Part shown: piece by piece, positions 29,735 to 38,977 of the stretch
Layout: the number at the start of each line of letters is the position of its first letter
Position numbering within the stretch: the first letter of the stretch is position 1
From: CAWIMX01 sp963837345
GTDB taxonomy: Bacteria; Acidobacteriota; Vicinamibacteria; Vicinamibacterales; CAVVIG01
Direction of reading: 5' to 3'
Length of the DNA stretch: 64,000 nt
Assembly: GCA_963837345.1 (NCBI GenBank)
Contig: CAWIMX010000001.1
Location: 2,914,001-2,978,000, forward strand
Program-made: the position numbers and the translations under genes
The notes under the pieces: generated by a model
What the model was told of the DNA's origin: nothing
What the model saw: only the letters and a program-made list of their open reading frames with translations
Databases searched by the model: none

Positions 29735-30730
29735 GTGCCGGATACGTTCAAGGCGCTCGTCGTTCGCGCGGCCGATGCCGCACCCGCCATCGAGACGCTG
29801 GGCGTCGACGCCCTGCCGCCGGGCGACGTCCTGGTGGACGTCCGGTATTCGACGCTCAACTACAAAGACGGTCTCGCGCTCACGAGCCCCGGCAAGGTGA
29901 TTCGATCCTTTCCGATGGTCCCCGGGATCGACTTCGCCGGCGTGGTCGTGGAATCGTCGAGTGCCGACTACGCGCCCGGCGACCAGGTGGTGCTTACCGG
30001 GTGGGGCGTCGGAGAGAAACATTGGGGCGGCTACGCGACCCGCGCGCGCGTGAACGGGGAGTGGCTGGTGCCGCTGGCCGCGGGGCTGACGCTCCAGCGC
30101 GCGATGGCCATCGGCACGGCCGGCTTCACGGCGATGCTGTCGGTCACGGCGCTCGAGCAGCACGGGCTGGCGCCGGGCGGGAGGCCCGTGGTGGTGACGG
30201 GCGCCGCCGGTGGCGTCGGCAGCGTCGCGGTCGCGATCCTCGGCGCGCTCGGGTATCACGTCGTCGCCGCGACCGGACGGCCGGAGGAGGCCGAGTACCT
30301 GAGGAGGCTGGGCGCCGCCGAGGTGGTCGGCCGCGACGACATCCTGAAGGACGCGAAGCGGCCGCTCGGGTCGGAGACGTGGGCGGGCGCGGTGGATACG
30401 GTCGGCGGGGATCTGATGGCGGCCCTGTTTCCCGCGATGGCCTCGAACGCGTCGGTGGCGGCGTGCGGCCTCGCCGCCGGCGCGGCCTTTCACGCGACCG
30501 TGCTGCCGTTCATCCTGCGGGGCGTGAACCTTCTCGGGATCAATTCCGTGACCGTGGCTGGCGCGGCCCGGCGCCGGGCGTGGGCGCGGCTGGCCGACAC
30601 CCTTCCTGCGGCGACGTTGGAGGCCGCGACCCGCACGATCGGGCTGGCCGACCTGCCCGCGGCCGCGCGGGAGATTCTGGCCGGCAGGATTCGCGGCCGC
30701 ACCGTCGTCGATCTCGGTGCTGTCACTTGA
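29735..30730 (+). CDS. acuI: acrylyl-CoA reductase-type MDR (AcuI/YhdH)
   Basis: A 331-residue NADPH-dependent reductase of the YhdH/AcuI group, which converts acryloyl-CoA to propionyl-CoA. Group features are visible: S-T-L-N-Y-K-D-G-L-A, P-M-V-P-G-I-D-F-A-G-V-V, G-W-G-V-G-E-x-H-W-G-G-Y, G-T-A-G-F-T-A-M and V-T-G-A-A-G-G-V-G-S-V-A. The GTG start at 29735 lies ten bases after the transporter stop. It may detoxify acryloyl-CoA from odd-chain or 3-hydroxypropionate-type metabolism. It overlaps the end of the convergent regulator gene by eight bases. Confidence 0.9.
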   Translation: MPDTFKALVVRAADAAPAIETLGVDALPPGDVLVDVRYSTLNYKDGLALTSPGKVIRSFPMVPGIDFAGVVVESSSADYAPGDQVVLTGWGVGEKHWGGYATRARVNGEWLVPLAAGLTLQRAMAIGTAGFTAMLSVTALEQHGLAPGGRPVVVTGAAGGVGSVAVAILGALGYHVVAATGRPEEAEYLRRLGAAEVVGRDDILKDAKRPLGSETWAGAVDTVGGDLMAALFPAMASNASVAACGLAAGAAFHATVLPFILRGVNLLGINSVTVAGAARRRAWARLADTLPAATLEAATRTIGLADLPAAAREILAGRIRGRTVVDLGAVT

Positions 30731-32288
30731 AGCGCGAGACGTCCACGCCGTAGTTCCGCACCTTGTAGTTCAGCACGCGCTCGGTGGTATTCAGCAGCCG
30801 CGCTGCCTTGGCGCGGTTCCCACGGGTGGACTTCAACGCGTCCTGGATCAGATCCTTCTCGTACGCGACCACCGCGTCGTGCAGCGACACGCGCGTGATG
30901 GTGCCCGAGGCTTCGGCGGTCTGGAGCGACGGCGGCAGGTGGTGGGCGTGGACGACCTGCCCGTCGCACATGAGCACGGCGCGCTCCAGCGCGTTTTCGA
31001 GCTCGCGCACGTTGCCCGGCCAGTGATAGCTCATGAGCATGTCGATGGCCGGCGTGGAGATCCGTTTGATGATCTTGCCGTGCTCGCGCGAGAACTTCTC
31101 GAGGAAGTGGTCGGCGAGCAGCAGCATGTCGGCCTTCCGCTCGCGCAGCGGCGGCACGAAGATCGTGAACACGTTCAAGCGGTAGAACAGATCCTCGCGG
31201 AACATGCCCGCGGCGATTCCCTTCTCCATGTCCTTGTTGGTGGCCGCGATCAGCCGCACGTTGACCTTGATCGTCTCGGTGCCGCCGAGCCGTTCGAACT
31301 CGCGCTCCTGGAGCACCCGCAGCAGCTTCACCTGGGTCGCCAGATTGATGTCGCCGATCTCGTCGAGAAACAGCGTGCCGCCCTCGGCAAGCTCGAATCG
31401 GCCCTTCTTGCGGGCATCGGCGCCCGTGAATGCGCCTTTCTCGTAGCCGAACAGCTCCGATTCGATCAGGCTCTCGGGCAGCGCCGCGCAGCTCACCTTG
31501 ATGAACGGCTTCTTGTTGCGCAGCGAGTTGTAGTGAATCGCGTGGGCGATGAGCTCCTTGCCCGTGCCCGACTCCCCGCGCACCAGCACGGTCGTGTTGG
31601 TGGGCGCCACCTGTGCGACCTGCTCGTACATCTGCCGCACCGGGCCGCTCGTGCCGATGATGTTGGAGAAGTCGTAGCGCTCCTTCAGCTCCTGGCGCAG
31701 ATGGCTGTTCTCGGCGACGAGGCGCGCCCGCTCCTCCTCGATCGACTGCTGCACCTTGAGCGCCTGGGCGATCATCGAGCTGACGATGCCCAGCATCTTG
31801 GTGCTGCGCTCGTAGTCGCGATCCTTCTTGAACTTCAGATCCACGCCGAGCGCGCCCACGGTCTTCCGGTTCAGGCTGATCGGCACGCACACGAAGCTCA
31901 GCTCCTCGCGGGCGAGCTCGGGGCGCCGCGCGGCCCTGCCGAGGAACAGCGGCTCGCTGCTCACGCGCGGCACGACCACGGGCTTGCCCGTTTCGACGAC
32001 CCGGCCGGTGATGCCTTCGCCCAGGCGGTACTTCACGCCGCGCGAGGAGGGCTCCAGGCCGTCGGAGGCCTCGACGGTGAGCTCGCCGTCGTGGAGGAGG
32101 GTGACCATGCTGCGAACGGCGCCGTGGTGCTTCGCGAGGATCTCGAGGACGCGATGGAGGGCCGACTTCAGGTCGAGGGTGCCGGCGAGCGCCTGGCTCG
32201 CTTCGAGGAGCGTCGAGAGCCGGCGGGCCTCGCGGGCCTTGCGGTCGGCGCTGGCGATGGCGGCCTGGAGCTTGGTGCCCGATTTCAT
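30723..32288 (-). CDS. sigma-54-dependent activator (GAF-AAA+-HTH, NifA-like)
   Basis: A 521-residue enhancer-binding protein. An N-terminal GAF sensor (residues about 40-180, with G-E-G-I-T-G-R-V-V) is followed by a coiled linker and a complete AAA+ domain: Walker A G-E-S-G-T-G-K-E, the sigma-54 contact loop G-A-F-T-G-A, Walker B G-T-L-F-L-D-E-I, and F-R-E-D-L-F-Y-R-L-N. A Fis-type HTH ends the protein (N-R-A-K-A-A-R-L-L-N-T-T). Homologues with this layout include NifA and FhlA-like regulators. The GAF ligand is unknown. It may regulate the neighbouring acyl-CoA genes, though I saw no convincing -24/-12 promoter there. Confidence 0.92.
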   Translation of the reverse strand: MKSGTKLQAAIASADRKAREARRLSTLLEASQALAGTLDLKSALHRVLEILAKHHGAVRSMVTLLHDGELTVEASDGLEPSSRGVKYRLGEGITGRVVETGKPVVVPRVSSEPLFLGRAARRPELAREELSFVCVPISLNRKTVGALGVDLKFKKDRDYERSTKMLGIVSSMIAQALKVQQSIEEERARLVAENSHLRQELKERYDFSNIIGTSGPVRQMYEQVAQVAPTNTTVLVRGESGTGKELIAHAIHYNSLRNKKPFIKVSCAALPESLIESELFGYEKGAFTGADARKKGRFELAEGGTLFLDEIGDINLATQVKLLRVLQEREFERLGGTETIKVNVRLIAATNKDMEKGIAAGMFREDLFYRLNVFTIFVPPLRERKADMLLLADHFLEKFSREHGKIIKRISTPAIDMLMSYHWPGNVRELENALERAVLMCDGQVVHAHHLPPSLQTAEASGTITRVSLHDAVVAYEKDLIQDALKSTRGNRAKAARLLNTTERVLNYKVRNYGVDVSRFK

Positions 32289-32296
32289 GCCCCTAG

Positions 32297-32315
32297 CCTA
32301 CTACACATTTGTAGG
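32297..32315. promoter_or_regulatory. inverted repeat upstream of the sigma-54 activator
   Basis: cctactacacatttgtagg contains a 5-bp palindrome (ctaca/tgtag) nested within cctac/gtagg. It lies nine bases upstream of the activator start. It may be an operator for autoregulation or part of the mRNA leader. Confidence 0.35.
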
Positions 32316-32449
32316 TTTTCAATGCCAGCCCTACGGTCTGGTGTGACGGCCAGGTAACGCGCCGGCGTGCCGTGCGGCGCGGTACCCGAGAACGGAGAGC
32401 GGGATTCGGGCGAATCTCGCTCCCCGGCCGGGGCGTGCCCGCGGCCCGC

Positions 32450-33793
32450 CTACTGCTGGGCGGTCTGGCGGGCCGACGGACCCCGCGACGGGCGCATGAG
32501 GTCGGCGTACTCCTGATCGGTGATGTAGTAGAAGTCGATCCAGCCGATGTTCATCTCGTCCACGGTGCGGTCGCCCCAGCCGACGAACGCCGTGGGGTCG
32601 GGGTTCTCGCGGTTGGCGGCGGAGTTGTCGTGGTAGGCGGTCACATGCAGGACCGTGTCCTTCGGCAGCGTGATCGGATGCTTGTAGGTGTAGGTGATCT
32701 GCCACGTCCAGATGAAGTGCGGCACGTCGGAGAGCAGGCGCACCTGGCCGCTCGGGAGGATCGCCTCGAGCGTCATCCGCTTGCCGCGATAGTGCATGTG
32801 CGGCTGGAAGCTGACGAGCCGCGCCGGCTCCTGGAGGCGGAAGTAGGCGTCGCTGCGCGCGTTCGGGTCGCCGGGCGGCACGGCCAGCGTCCCCGGCGAC
32901 ATCACGCCGCGCGTGACGATCAGGTGCTTGGGCGTGTAGCCCTTCGGGAAGAACTTGATCCCGACCTTCGTGTGCTCCACGTACGAGTGGTGCGTGTCGG
33001 GATGGATGTGCTGCTGGAACCGGATCGTGGATCCGGCCTGCAGGAGCTTGCCCTCGCCGTCCTTATAGATGTCGCCGTCGTTGCCGCGCGCGTACTCGGC
33101 GACCATCGCGACGCTGCCGCCCTGCGCCGCCGCGCTGCCGGGGCTGCCCGCGGCGGTGAGCAGCGTGCCGTTGGCCGAGCGGTTCTGCTCGGCGAACACG
33201 AGCACGTGGTGGATGATCTGCGTGTGCTCCGGAATGATCTGGATCCACTTGATGTAGCGATCCTCGGTGAGCCCGGTCGGCACTTCAGGCTCCGGATAGA
33301 CATCGGGACCGATCGCCGGCACGTCGACGGCGGGCGCCTCGATCACGAGGTCGGGCTCCTCCCCGAACTGCCAGGAGTGCGCGTCGGGGAACACGCGGGG
33401 CGGCGGCGCCGTCTTCGGGTCGCCCTTGGGCGCGCCGGCGTCCACCCACCGCGCGATCGTCTGGATCTCGGCGTCGGTGAGCGACGGGTCGGGATCGTAT
33501 TCGCCCACGGTGCGGTCCACGTGCCAGGGCGGCATGTAGCGGCTCACCACCTTGTCCTTGATGTCGCGCGCCCAGGGGCGCGCGTCTTCGTAGGTGAGCA
33601 GCGAGAACGGCGCCATCTGCTCGGGCCGATGACAGTCCTGGCAGTGCGCCTGCACGATCGGCAGCACGTCCTTTTCGAACGTGGGTGCCGGCGCGCCGGC
33701 CGCGTCGCCGGGCCCGGCCGCCGACAGCGCGACGACGCCGCCGCTGACGACAGCCAGCGCGGCGATGCCGGTGATGGTCCACGGAGTGCGCAT
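32450..33793 (-). CDS. cytochrome c-copper type II monooxygenase-like protein
   Basis: A 447-residue exported protein. A signal helix is followed by a c-type heme motif C-Q-D-C-H in the sequence V-Q-A-H-C-Q-D-C-H-R-P-E, as in Acidobacteria 'ascorbate-dependent monooxygenase' proteins. The C-terminal part has pairs of copper-type histidines: I-I-H-H-V-L-V, Q-Q-H-I-H-P-D-T-H-H and F-Q-P-H-M-H-Y-R-G-K-R-M. These resemble the CuH and CuM sites of peptidylglycine hydroxylating monooxygenase/dopamine hydroxylase. Substrate unknown. ATG 33793 follows GAGGGGG at a good distance. Confidence 0.85.
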   Translation of the reverse strand: MRTPWTITGIAALAVVSGGVVALSAAGPGDAAGAPAPTFEKDVLPIVQAHCQDCHRPEQMAPFSLLTYEDARPWARDIKDKVVSRYMPPWHVDRTVGEYDPDPSLTDAEIQTIARWVDAGAPKGDPKTAPPPRVFPDAHSWQFGEEPDLVIEAPAVDVPAIGPDVYPEPEVPTGLTEDRYIKWIQIIPEHTQIIHHVLVFAEQNRSANGTLLTAAGSPGSAAAQGGSVAMVAEYARGNDGDIYKDGEGKLLQAGSTIRFQQHIHPDTHHSYVEHTKVGIKFFPKGYTPKHLIVTRGVMSPGTLAVPPGDPNARSDAYFRLQEPARLVSFQPHMHYRGKRMTLEAILPSGQVRLLSDVPHFIWTWQITYTYKHPITLPKDTVLHVTAYHDNSAANRENPDPTAFVGWGDRTVDEMNIGWIDFYYITDQEYADLMRPSRGPSARQTAQQ

Positions 33794-33840
33794 GGAAGAA
33801 CCCCCTCTGGTGTGCGGCGGTCGATCGACGGCAGGCCCCC

Positions 33841-33870
33841 AGTATACCACTTGATAGTTTGACCTCAAAC
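33841..33870 (-). promoter_or_regulatory. sigma-70 promoter with palindrome over the -35
   Basis: On the minus strand TTGAGG (33868-33863) and TATACT (33846-33841) are separated by 16 bases, 48 bases before the monooxygenase start. The palindrome gtttga-cc-tcaaac (33857-33870) covers the -35 box and could be a repressor site. Confidence 0.6.
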
Positions 33871-33949
33871 GATCTGGCGCGGCGCGCGCCACGTCATGTC
33901 ATCGACCGATGGGCTCGCCGTTCGCCGTCACCGAATGTCGCCGGGGTCC

Positions 33950-33978
33950 TTGACGGCACCCAGGCTCCACCGTATGGT
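33950..33978 (+). promoter_or_regulatory. sigma-70 promoter
   Basis: TTGACG (33950-33955) and TATGGT (33973-33978) with a 17-base spacer, 20 bases before ATG 33999. It drives the dehydrogenase pair. Confidence 0.65.
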
Positions 33979-33998
33979 GTTCGCCGAGGAGACGCCCG

Positions 33999-34724
33999 AT
34001 GGCGGATGAGTCGCACCTGTTCACACGCCGGGACCTGTTGAAGCGCGCCGGGCTGGCGGCCGGCGCGGCCGCGGCCGGTTCCGCCGTGCTCGGCGCCGCC
34101 GCGACGCCCGGCGCGGCGCCTCTTGTCGACCCCGCCCCGCCGCGTCCGGCGCCCGCCGACGTCGTGCGCGAGCCGCTCGAGGCGCTCACGGCCGAGGAGG
34201 CCGCCCTGCTCGAGGTCGTGTGCGAACGGCTCATTCCGACTGACGAGAACGGGCCCGGCGCGCGAGAGGCCCGGGCGATTCACTACATCGATCGCGCGCT
34301 GGCCGGCGCGCTGGCCGAGAGCCGCGAGGCCTACCGATCGGGACTGGCCGCCCTCGACCGGTACGCCGCGGCGTCCCGCGGCGCGCCGTTCCTCCAGTTG
34401 ACCGAGGCCGATCAGATTGCCGTGCTGACCGACGTCGAGAGCGGCAAGGCCACCGGCTTTCCGGGCGGCTCGGCGCCGTTCTTCGGCATGGTCCGGAGCC
34501 ACACCTGGCAGGGCACGTTCGGGGACCCGTACTACGGCGGCAATCGCGACTTCATCGGCTGGGATCTGCTCGGCTATCCGGGCGTGCGGACGGTCGTCAC
34601 GGCGGACATGCAGCGCCTCGACGCGCGCACGCCCCCCAATCACCGCTCGGCCTACGACACTCCGATGTTCGTCAAGGCCGTGGTCCGCAGCGACGCGAAG
34701 GGGAACGGCGAGTATGGCGACTAA
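33999..34724 (+). CDS. gluconate 2-dehydrogenase subunit 3-like protein, Tat-exported
   Basis: A 241-residue small subunit for a membrane-associated GMC dehydrogenase. It starts with a twin-arginine signal (T-R-R-D-L-L-K-R-A-G-L-A) followed by an Ala-rich helix. The body has the family pattern E-A-A-L-L-E-V-V-C-E-R-L-I-P-T-D-E-N-G-P-G-A and F-F-G-M-V-R-S-H-T-W-Q-G-T-F-G-D-P-Y. The subunit is thought to carry the flavoprotein across the membrane by the Tat hitchhiker route. It overlaps the next gene by 11 bases. No cytochrome c subunit gene follows. Confidence 0.9.
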   Translation: MADESHLFTRRDLLKRAGLAAGAAAAGSAVLGAAATPGAAPLVDPAPPRPAPADVVREPLEALTAEEAALLEVVCERLIPTDENGPGAREARAIHYIDRALAGALAESREAYRSGLAALDRYAAASRGAPFLQLTEADQIAVLTDVESGKATGFPGGSAPFFGMVRSHTWQGTFGDPYYGGNRDFIGWDLLGYPGVRTVVTADMQRLDARTPPNHRSAYDTPMFVKAVVRSDAKGNGEYGD

Positions 34725-36423
34725 GCTGCCCGGCACCGATGTGGTGGTCGTGGGCCTGGGGGCCGCCGGCGGGGTGGCCGTGCTGCCGCTCGCGGAGGCC
34801 GGGCTCAAAGTCGTCGGCCTCGAAGCGGGCACGTGGCTGACGCGCAAGGATTTCGCGCCCGACGAGATCCGCTTCAACATCCGCGACTGGCCCATGGCCG
34901 TCCAGAAGGCGAACCACGAGGTGCCGACGCACCGCGCGACGGCGGGGGCGCGCACGACGCGCTTGGGCAGCCATCCGATGATGAACGCGGTGGGCGGCAC
35001 GACGCTGCACTACTGGGCGCAGAGCTGGCGGCTCAACCCGTGGGACTTCAAGGTGGTGAGCGAAACCACGAAGCGGTACGGCGCGTCGCGCCTTCCGAAG
35101 AACTCCACGGTCGAGGATTGGCCGTTCGGCTCCGACGAGCTCGAGCCCTACTACGACCGGATCGAATACGAAATGGGCGTCTCGGGACAGGCCGGCAACG
35201 TGAAGGGCACGATCGATGCGCGCGGCAACATCTTCGAAGCGCCGCGCGCGCGCGGCTACCCGATGCCGCCGCTGCGCGGCACGGGCTTCACCGAGCTGAT
35301 GGCGAACACGGCGAGGGACCTGGGATGGCATCCCTTTCCCGGTCCCGCCTCGATCAACTCCCGGTCTTATCAGAACCGCTCCGGCTGCATGTACCACGGT
35401 TATTGCAACAAGGGCGGGTGCCACGTCGACGCGAAGAACGGGCCGCACGTCACCACGATTCCCCGGGCGCAGGCCACGGGCAACCTGCAGGTCGTGACGC
35501 GCGCGCACGTCACGCGCCTCGACGTGGACGATCGCACCGGCCTCGCGACCGGTGTCACGTATGTCACCGACGGCGTCGAATATTTCCAGCCCGCATCCGT
35601 CGTGCTGGTGGCGAGCTATACGTACGAGAACCCGCGCCTGCTCCTGCTCTCGACGTCGAAGCCGTTTCCGCGCGGTCTCTCGAACAACCACGGCCAGGTG
35701 GGAAGGCACTATTTCAGCCACGCGCAGGGCGGCGGGGTGACCGCCCTGTTTCCGTTCGATCTCAACAACTGGTACGGCCTGCCGGCGCAGGGCACGGCCG
35801 TCGACAACTTCGCCGACGACAACTGGGACCATGCGGGCGTCGACTTCATCGGGGGCGGACTCCTGTGGGTCTACTCCGACCGCCGGCCGATCGCCGCGGC
35901 GAGCGCCAGCACCTGGGGGCAGGCGCCCGGCTGGGGCTCGGCGTGGAAAGCCTGGATCAAGGAGCACGCCGACCGCACGAACAGCGCCTACCTGCAGAAG
36001 ACGACGCTGCCGTACGAGGAGAACTACCTCGATCTCGACCCCGAGGTGAAGGATCCGCTCGGGCTGCCCGTCACCCGCATCACCGCCGACTACCAGGACA
36101 ACGAGCGGAAGATCAGCGAGTACATCCAGGACAAGATGGAGCAGTGGTACCGTGCCGCCGGCGCGATCGACATCCGGCGCGGCGGTCTGGGCACGATGGG
36201 GCCGTCGACGCATTCCTACGGCGGCACGCGCATGGGCGACAACATCGAGACGAACGTCGTCGATCGCTGGGGAATGTCGCACGAGTGTCCCAACCTCGGC
36301 GTGCTGGGATCGTCGGTGATGGGCACGAGCGGCGCCCGCAACCCCACGTTGACGCTCCAGGCGCTCGCCTGGCGCACCGCCGAGCACGTCGTCGAGGACT
36401 GGAAGCGCATCGTCAAAGGCTGA
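34714..36423 (+). CDS. GMC-family oxidoreductase (gluconate 2-dehydrogenase-like flavoprotein)
   Basis: A 569-residue FAD dehydrogenase without its own signal. The nucleotide motif V-V-V-G-L-G-A-A-G-G is at residues 11-20, with E-A-G-T-W-L following. G-G-T-T-L-H-Y-W-A appears near 90, and cysteines occur in S-G-C-M-Y-H-G-Y-C and G-G-C-H-V-D. The end has H-S-Y-G-G-T-R-M-G and A-R-N-P-T-L-T-L-Q, the GMC His/Asn active site. It would oxidise a sugar or polyol in the periplasm after export with its partner subunit. The start overlaps the preceding gene. Confidence 0.92.
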   Translation: MATKLPGTDVVVVGLGAAGGVAVLPLAEAGLKVVGLEAGTWLTRKDFAPDEIRFNIRDWPMAVQKANHEVPTHRATAGARTTRLGSHPMMNAVGGTTLHYWAQSWRLNPWDFKVVSETTKRYGASRLPKNSTVEDWPFGSDELEPYYDRIEYEMGVSGQAGNVKGTIDARGNIFEAPRARGYPMPPLRGTGFTELMANTARDLGWHPFPGPASINSRSYQNRSGCMYHGYCNKGGCHVDAKNGPHVTTIPRAQATGNLQVVTRAHVTRLDVDDRTGLATGVTYVTDGVEYFQPASVVLVASYTYENPRLLLLSTSKPFPRGLSNNHGQVGRHYFSHAQGGGVTALFPFDLNNWYGLPAQGTAVDNFADDNWDHAGVDFIGGGLLWVYSDRRPIAAASASTWGQAPGWGSAWKAWIKEHADRTNSAYLQKTTLPYEENYLDLDPEVKDPLGLPVTRITADYQDNERKISEYIQDKMEQWYRAAGAIDIRRGGLGTMGPSTHSYGGTRMGDNIETNVVDRWGMSHECPNLGVLGSSVMGTSGARNPTLTLQALAWRTAEHVVEDWKRIVKG

Positions 36424-37682
36424 TGCGGCACGGTCGGCACGCCCGGCGCCGGACGCGCATCTTCGTGGCGGCGATCGGCTATTTCGACGACCGCGTCGCC
36501 GGATTGGTGAGCGCGCACGCCTCCGGCGTGCCGCAGGCGCTGGCGCAGATCCGCGCGTGGCACCCCCGGTTCGCCGATGCCACGGACGAGGCGATCCGGC
36601 GCGCGCCGTTCGGCGCCGAGGACGCCCGCGTTGTCTATGCGCGCGAGCATGGGTTCCCCACGTGGGAGGCGTTCGCGACGCATGTCGCTGCCGTCGGTCG
36701 ACGGGACGCGCGCGAGCCGTTCCTGGACGCCTTCGAGGCGATGCGCGATCGTGAATGCGATCGCCTCGAACGTCTGCTGCGGGAGCACCCCGACCTCGTC
36801 ACGGCCCGCGGCACCAATGGCAATTCCCTGCTGAACCTCGCCGTCAGCCTGGCTGGGCGGACGGGCGAGGCGCTTCCGCCGAACGCGCTGCCGATTCTCG
36901 AGGCGCTTCTTCGAGGCGGCGCCGACGTGAACGATCCGAACGATCGAGGCTGGACGCCCCTGCATCAGGCCGGGTACAGCAACCAGGCTGCCATGGCCGT
37001 GCGCCTTCTCGCGGCGGGGGCCGCGCCGGATCGGGAGGCGCATGGCGAGGGCGGGACGCCGCTGGCCGTGGCGCTCTTCTGGGGCCATCGCGAAGCGGCC
37101 GACGTGCTCGCCGGCGCCGCCGTCGTGCCGGCCAACCTCAGGATCGCGGCAGGCCTCGGCCGCCACGATCTCATCGGCGCCAGCTTCGACGGGGCCGGGA
37201 CGCTCACGGCCGCCGCGCGGACCGGCCGCCGATTCTACCGGCCGCACAGCGGCTTCCCGGTGTGGGAGCCGTCCGACGATCCGACCGAGATCCTGACCGA
37301 GGCGCTCGTGTGGGCGGCCAAGGCCGATCGGGTCGAGGTCATGCCGGAACTGGTCGCCCGCGGCGCCGATGTGAACGCCGACCCGTATCGCGGGACGGCT
37401 CTCGTCTGGGCCGCGGCGAACAATCGCCTCGGGGCCGCGCGGTGGCTGCTGGCGCACGGCGCCCGGATCGATCGCGCCACCTTCGGCGGGCCGTCGCACG
37501 GCGACGGCGTGACGGCGCTGCATCTCGCCGCCCAGAACGATCACGTCGAGATGGCCCGGCTGCTGCTCGCGCACGGCGCCGACCCGACGGTCGAAGACGC
37601 GAACTATCGCAGTTCGCCGCTCGGATGGGCCGAGCATTTCAACTCGGGGCGCGTGGCGGCCCTTCTGCGGGAGCGCGCCTAG
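36423..37682 (+). CDS. ankyrin-repeat protein
   Basis: A 419-residue protein with no signal peptide. The N-terminal 90 residues include A-R-V-V-Y-A-R-E-H-G-F-P-T-W-E-A-F, a motif that precedes ankyrin domains in many acidobacterial proteins. About six ankyrin repeats follow, for example D-R-G-W-T-P-L-H-Q-A-G-Y and G-V-T-A-L-H-L-A-A-Q-N-D-H-V-E-M-A-R-L-L-L. It is expected to bind partner proteins. ATG 36423 shares its A with the flavoprotein stop (TGATG), so the three genes form one operon. Function unknown. Confidence 0.85.
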   Translation: MRHGRHARRRTRIFVAAIGYFDDRVAGLVSAHASGVPQALAQIRAWHPRFADATDEAIRRAPFGAEDARVVYAREHGFPTWEAFATHVAAVGRRDAREPFLDAFEAMRDRECDRLERLLREHPDLVTARGTNGNSLLNLAVSLAGRTGEALPPNALPILEALLRGGADVNDPNDRGWTPLHQAGYSNQAAMAVRLLAAGAAPDREAHGEGGTPLAVALFWGHREAADVLAGAAVVPANLRIAAGLGRHDLIGASFDGAGTLTAAARTGRRFYRPHSGFPVWEPSDDPTEILTEALVWAAKADRVEVMPELVARGADVNADPYRGTALVWAAANNRLGAARWLLAHGARIDRATFGGPSHGDGVTALHLAAQNDHVEMARLLLAHGADPTVEDANYRSSPLGWAEHFNSGRVAALLRERA

Positions 37683-38911
37683 CGCAGAAGCGCGCGCGCG
37701 ACGGCGGGGTCGCCGTCGTTGGGCGGCGCCTCGAGGTGCAGGATGTCTGCCAGCGCGTCGTAGATATTCACGTTTTCGAACGCCGGCACCCTGACGCCCT
37801 GCCGGAACGCGGGCCCGGCGGCCACGAAGATTGCGCGCATCGACATGAGCATCGGATCGTATCCGTGCTGGCCGCCGACCGCGCCCGCCCCGCTCGGCGC
37901 ATGCCTGACGAGTTCCCACCCCTCGTCCACGACGCCGACGAGTGGGGGCACGCGCGCGTGGTCCCGATAGTGCCAATGCTCGGGCGTCTCGTCGCGACGG
38001 TAGATCGAGAGGTGCGGGTTCGCGGCGTTGAGAGCGTCGTAGACGGCCTTCATCCGGCCCGGTTTGGGAAACAGGCCCAGCGTTGGATTGATGTCCGCGA
38101 TGGTCACATCGTCGAGCGAGATGTAGTCGTCCAGCGCGACGACGCGCGAGGGGCTGGTTTCGGCCATGCCGTGGTCCGAGACGACGATCAGATTGACCTG
38201 GTCGAGGAGCTGCCGGTCGTCGAGCCCTTGGACGAGCCGCCCGAGGTACGCATCGTCGCGCGTGATAGCGTCGACGACCTCGCGCGAGTCGGGCCCGAAG
38301 TCGTGACCCGCCGAGTCGGTGTCTTCGAAATACAGCGTGAGGAAGGTCGGGCGCTTGTCCGCGGGGAGGTCGAGCCATTCGAGCACCTGGGCGATCCGCG
38401 CCTCGGCAGGCACGCTGCCGTCGTAGGGCTTCCAGTACGTCGCCATCGCCCCGGCGTGCGGCGTCTCGGATCCCGGCCAGAAGTACGGGGCCGTCTTCTG
38501 CCCGGCGCGTTCGGCGACCGACCAGATCGGATCGCCTCCCCACCACATCGGATCCCGCACCTCGTCGCGCTTCGCCATCGCGAAGCTGCGCCCCGTCGCT
38601 TCGTCGAAGATGTTGTTGGCGACGATGCCGTGATGGCCCGGATAGAGCCCGGTGACGATGGAGTAGTGGTTCGGGAAGGTCTTCGACGGAAAAGCCGGGA
38701 TGAGATTCTCGGCCTGCACGCCGCGCGCGGCGAGCGCGTGCAGGTTCGGCGTGGCCGCCTTCGTCGGATAGTCCCAGCGGAAGCCGTCGAAGGAGACGAG
38801 GATGACCGTCGGGTCGAGCCGGAGGGCGGGCCTGCTGTCCGTGCACGCCGCGCAGACGGCGAGAGCCGTCGCCGCGAGCAGGGCGATCAGCCGTGGCGGG
38901 CGACCTGACAC
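37679..38911 (-). CDS. nucleotide pyrophosphatase/phosphodiesterase-type lipoprotein
   Basis: A 410-residue alkaline-phosphatase-superfamily enzyme of the ENPP type. A signal with lipobox-like A-V-C-A-A-C is followed by I-L-V-S-F-D-G-F-R-W-D-Y (first metal Asp), F-P-S-K-T-F-P-N-H-Y-S-I-V-T-G-L-Y-P with the nucleophile Thr, D-T-D-S-A-G-H-D-F-G-P and V-S-D-H-G-M for the remaining metal ligands, and Q-H-G-Y near the end. It would hydrolyse phosphodiesters or nucleotides outside the cell membrane. GTG 38911 is supported by tacact six bases upstream. It converges with the ankyrin gene, overlapping by four bases. Confidence 0.9.
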   Translation of the reverse strand: MSGRPPRLIALLAATALAVCAACTDSRPALRLDPTVILVSFDGFRWDYPTKAATPNLHALAARGVQAENLIPAFPSKTFPNHYSIVTGLYPGHHGIVANNIFDEATGRSFAMAKRDEVRDPMWWGGDPIWSVAERAGQKTAPYFWPGSETPHAGAMATYWKPYDGSVPAEARIAQVLEWLDLPADKRPTFLTLYFEDTDSAGHDFGPDSREVVDAITRDDAYLGRLVQGLDDRQLLDQVNLIVVSDHGMAETSPSRVVALDDYISLDDVTIADINPTLGLFPKPGRMKAVYDALNAANPHLSIYRRDETPEHWHYRDHARVPPLVGVVDEGWELVRHAPSGAGAVGGQHGYDPMLMSMRAIFVAAGPAFRQGVRVPAFENVNIYDALADILHLEAPPNDGDPAVARALLR

Positions 38912-38917
38912 GGTCCG

Positions 38918-38923
38918 AGTGTA
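38918..38923 (-). promoter_or_regulatory. -10-like hexamer tacact before the ENPP gene
   Basis: Minus-strand tacact ends six bases before GTG 38911. There is no ribosome site, so this fits the leaderless pattern seen at other genes here. Confidence 0.4.
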
Positions 38924-38977
38924 ATCCTGTTGACGACGCGACGGTCCGGAGGCGACACTGCGCCGCGAGGAGTCCCG

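Noticed and set aside
32300..32345. Possible -24/-12 sigma-54 promoter (ctggcattg) upstream of the activator gene
   Set aside because: There is no GC at the -12 position with the required 10-base spacing.
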